Shown here piece by piece: positions 6,261-8,007 of a stretch of 8,007 nucleotides of DNA; the stretch's first letter is position 1; each line of letters begins with the position of its first letter. The notes under the pieces are model-generated. The model was not told the DNA's origin, did no database searches, and was given only the letters and a program-made list of their open reading frames with translations. A program made the translations under genes and the position numbers. Origin of the DNA: Planctomycetaceae bacterium (GTDB taxonomy: Bacteria; Planctomycetota; Planctomycetia; Pirellulales; Pirellulaceae). The DNA lies in assembly GCA_002702965.1 (NCBI GenBank), contig PADE01000105.1:7834-15840 (forward strand), in the 5' to 3' direction.

Positions 6261-7346
6261 TCAGTTGTCCACCTGCGAACTGGGGAAATCGATCAACTCG
6301 CAGAACTGCAGGGGCCCCATCGTCAACAGCAGCGAGCTACAGGTCAGTCCGACGCCAAACCCGCACAGGCACATCGTATACGTGTTTTCGGTCAGCCCGG
6401 TCCCCAGCGTATGCGCGATGGCCGTCGGCACGGTGACACTGCTGGCGTTGCCGTAGTGCTCGACAATGTCATTGGGGAGCTTGTCCCGCGGTACGCCCAG
6501 CTTGTCGGCTAGCTTTTCGAGCATGAAGCGATTGGGTTGATGAAACATAAACCAGTCGACATCCTCCTTGAGGGTCTTGGCTGCGGATAGCAATGCCTCG
6601 ATCAGCGGGGGAATCTGATGCTGGACGAAGTTGAGCACCGCGATTCCATCCATGTGGTAGTGGTCCTGGCCGCGGTAGTTGCCATCGCTCGCCAATTCGA
6701 CGTTTGCCGTGGCGGGTGTACGGGGTAGGCGGAAGCCGCCCGCCGGAATCATGATCTTCTCGTGCTGGGTGCCGTCCATCTGCAGGTTGGCGTGAATCGT
6801 CTGCGGTGTCGGCGAGGGTTCTAGAATGGCAATCGACGCAGCGTCTCCCAGCAGCGGGAAGGCGTTGCGGTCACGGGGCGAACAGGTGCGAGTTAGCGTG
6901 TCGGCATTCACCAGGACAACGCGGTTGATCGCCTCCTGTTGGAGCATCATGAATCCTTGGATCAATCCGACCGCAAAACCAGCGCAGCCCTGGTTGATGT
7001 CCATGCACCAAACGTTTTCGGCGAGCCCCAGTTTTCCCTGAATCACGTTGCTGGTCGGAGGCATGAAGTAGTCGGGTGTCTCGGTCACCAGAATCAAGCC
7101 ATCGATCTCGTCCGGTAGCAAATCCCCCCGGTCGATCAAGTGACGCAAACCGAATAGTGCCAGGTCCGAGGCGCAGGTATCGCCGCTGACCAGGCGGTGG
7201 CGATCGATGCCGATCACGTTCTTGAGTTTCCGTGAATTCGCGACTGGAAAATTGTAATTGTCCAACTCGTCGTCATACCGCGATTCATTTTCCGGCACGA
7301 CCACGAGCAGACCGCTGATGCGCATGTTCCGGAAAGTGAAGTTCAC
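6261..7346 (-). CDS. 3-oxoacyl-ACP synthase III-like condensing enzyme (FabH family)
   Basis: This 361-residue thiolase-fold enzyme carries the KAS III catalytic triad: Cys121 in DINQGCAGF (116-124), His269 in FHQPNRFMLEKL (268-279) and Asn300 in HYGNASSVTVP (298-308). It also has the C-terminal loop CGFGVGLTCSSLLL (328-341). KAS III enzymes condense an acyl-CoA or acyl-thioester starter with malonyl-ACP. It is longer than E. coli FabH (about 317) and has GIDRHR where FabH has a GIRERR-type sequence, so it resembles the accessory FabH-like enzymes of glycan or secondary-metabolite clusters rather than the fatty-acid initiator. The start is GTG (7344-7346), overlapping the upstream carrier-protein stop as GTGA, with GGAG 7 nt upstream. 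A downstream in-frame ATG (7323-7325, residue 8) lacks such a site. Neighbours on both sides encode carrier proteins, which are its probable partners. Confidence 0.88.
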   Translation of the reverse strand: MNFTFRNMRISGLLVVVPENESRYDDELDNYNFPVANSRKLKNVIGIDRHRLVSGDTCASDLALFGLRHLIDRGDLLPDEIDGLILVTETPDYFMPPTSNVIQGKLGLAENVWCMDINQGCAGFAVGLIQGFMMLQQEAINRVVLVNADTLTRTCSPRDRNAFPLLGDAASIAILEPSPTPQTIHANLQMDGTQHEKIMIPAGGFRLPRTPATANVELASDGNYRGQDHYHMDGIAVLNFVQHQIPPLIEALLSAAKTLKEDVDWFMFHQPNRFMLEKLADKLGVPRDKLPNDIVEHYGNASSVTVPTAIAHTLGTGLTENTYTMCLCGFGVGLTCSSLLLTMGPLQFCELIDFPSSQVDN

Positions 7347-7585
7347 GGGTTGACTCCGTACTTGCCGAGCAGGCCGGCGATGGTTTCGGCGTTCGTGAAA
7401 TGTTCCGGTAGGATCTCGGTGCCGTCGATTGAAATGCCGTAGCGAGCGTCCAGGGCGGCGACCAACGACACGATGTCGGTCGAATCGAGAAGACCATCCG
7501 CCAGATAGTCTGTCGACTCTGAATAATCAACTTCGGGTCTCAATTCCGCGAGGATCGAGTGGATACGTTGGGTGAGCTCCGTCAT
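7343..7585 (-). CDS. Acyl/aminoacyl carrier protein 1 (DltC-like)
   Basis: This 80-residue carrier protein has its phosphopantetheine serine at S35 in the motif ADGLLDSTDIVSLVAALD (29-46). The residue after Ser is Thr rather than the usual Leu. The G-L-L-D-S-x-D-I-V pattern, followed by YGISIDGTEILPEHFTNAE (49-67), resembles the DltC-type and stand-alone carriers that partner with amino-acid or aryl-acid adenylation enzymes rather than fatty-acid AcpP. Its ATG (7583-7585) overlaps the stop of the adenylation-enzyme gene (ATGA, 7582-7585) and its stop overlaps the KAS III GTG. It is therefore the obvious acceptor for the acyl-AMP made by the upstream enzyme. The Shine-Dalgarno is weak (GGGA close to the start), consistent with translation by coupling. 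Confidence 0.88.
   Translation of the reverse strand: MTELTQRIHSILAELRPEVDYSESTDYLADGLLDSTDIVSLVAALDARYGISIDGTEILPEHFTNAETIAGLLGKYGVNP
7354..7357 (-). promoter_or_regulatory. Ribosome binding site for the KAS III GTG start
   Basis: GGAG on the minus strand, inside the upstream carrier-protein gene, is 7 nt before the GTG at 7344-7346. It supports that start over the in-frame ATG at 7323-7325. Confidence 0.5.
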
Positions 7586-8007
7586 GCCATCCCATTTGGG
7601 GCCGTGGTCGGGGGGGGCGAGATGTCTGGTAGGTATTGGGATTGCAACCGCTTGCGATCTACCTTTCCGTTTGCGCTGAGTGGAAAAGACGACAGCCGAT
7701 GGAACGCCCGCGGTAGCATGTATGCGGGTAGTGTCTGTGCCATTCGTTTACGGAGTGCACCCCGATCGAGTTCGCGATCCGCTTCGTAGAGTAGTACCAG
7801 TTGCTGGTGGGCAACGTCGTACAAGACGCAGGCCCGTTGAATCTCTGGGATCCGACTGGCCGCGGCTTCAATTTCTCCCAGTTCGACCCGGTAACCGAGG
7901 TGTTTGATTTGCGTATCGAGGCGGCCGACGAACATCAGTTCCCCACGCTCGTTCCAGTACCCCAGGTCTCCGGTGCAGTACATCTTCTCGGGGAAGTGGC
8001 GGTGGTG
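7582..8007 (-). CDS. Acyl/aminoacyl-AMP ligase (adenylation enzyme), C-terminal fragment
   Basis: The frame is open to the right edge, so only the last 141 residues are present. They cover the small C-terminal domain of an ANL-superfamily enzyme. Core motif A7 is Y10-C-T-G-D-L (10-15). A8 is GRLDTQIKHLGYRVELGEIE (28-47), close to the consensus of amino-acid adenylation domains including DltA. A10 is FPLSANGKVDRK (108-119), with K115 as the presumed catalytic lysine of the adenylation half-reaction. Such enzymes activate a carboxylic or amino acid with ATP and transfer it to the phosphopantetheine thiol of a carrier protein. The gene ends here without a fused carrier domain and overlaps the stand-alone carrier gene by 4 bp, as in DltA/DltC-type pairs. 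The specificity-determining large domain is outside the window. The tail (DISPPPTTAPNGMA) is encoded across a run of eight C residues. Confidence 0.88.
   Translation of the reverse strand, partial: HHRHFPEKMYCTGDLGYWNERGELMFVGRLDTQIKHLGYRVELGEIEAAASRIPEIQRACVLYDVAHQQLVLLYEADRELDRGALRKRMAQTLPAYMLPRAFHRLSSFPLSANGKVDRKRLQSQYLPDISPPPTTAPNGMA

Noticed and set aside
7659..7907. Short open frames on both strands inside the adenylation-enzyme gene
   Set aside because: The adenylation frame carries core motifs A7, A8 and A10. The others have no motif and no binding site of note.

Overview
The window looks like high-GC bacterial chromosome, most plausibly from a planctomycete (Pirellulales-like). That is an inference from overall protein character: an NHL-repeat protein, a short CstA, an Nramp-like carrier with degenerate metal motifs, and a TrxB with an extra loop. 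No rRNA or other phylogenetic marker is present to confirm it. No tRNA or rRNA gene, insertion sequence, CRISPR array or phage gene was recognised. Coding density is high and the genes are ordinary in composition.

Layout, left to right. (1) 1-255, + strand: the C-terminal end of an NHL/SMP-30-type beta-propeller protein. (2) 339-1394, - strand: thioredoxin reductase (trxB), convergent with the previous gene. (3) 1395-1644: divergent intergenic region with candidate promoters for both neighbours. (4) 1645-3465, + strand: CstA-family transporter (peptide/pyruvate uptake). (5) 3500-5122, - strand: an Nramp-superfamily membrane protein whose canonical metal-binding motifs are replaced, convergent with cstA across only 34 bp.

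(6) 5200 to beyond the right edge, all - strand: a compact acyl-carrier cassette. In transcription order it holds an adenylation enzyme (only its C-terminal part is in the window), a first carrier protein, a ketoacyl-ACP synthase III-like enzyme with an intact Cys-His-Asn triad, a second carrier protein with a TTG start, and a WecD-like GNAT acyltransferase. Three of the four junctions are 4-bp stop/start overlaps (ATGA, GTGA, ATGA), so the genes are almost certainly co-translated.

The cassette is the most interesting part. Its parts suggest a pathway in which an acid is adenylated and loaded on carrier 1, optionally elongated by one C2 unit by the KAS III enzyme, and passed (perhaps via carrier 2) to an amine by the GNAT enzyme. 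A likely target is an amino sugar of a surface glycan or a small secreted metabolite. A similar mix (amino-acid-activating enzyme, small ACPs, FabH-like enzyme, N-acyltransferase) is recalled from the Campylobacter jejuni flagellar glycosylation locus. Substrate and product cannot be read from this window, and the remaining genes probably lie beyond position 8007.
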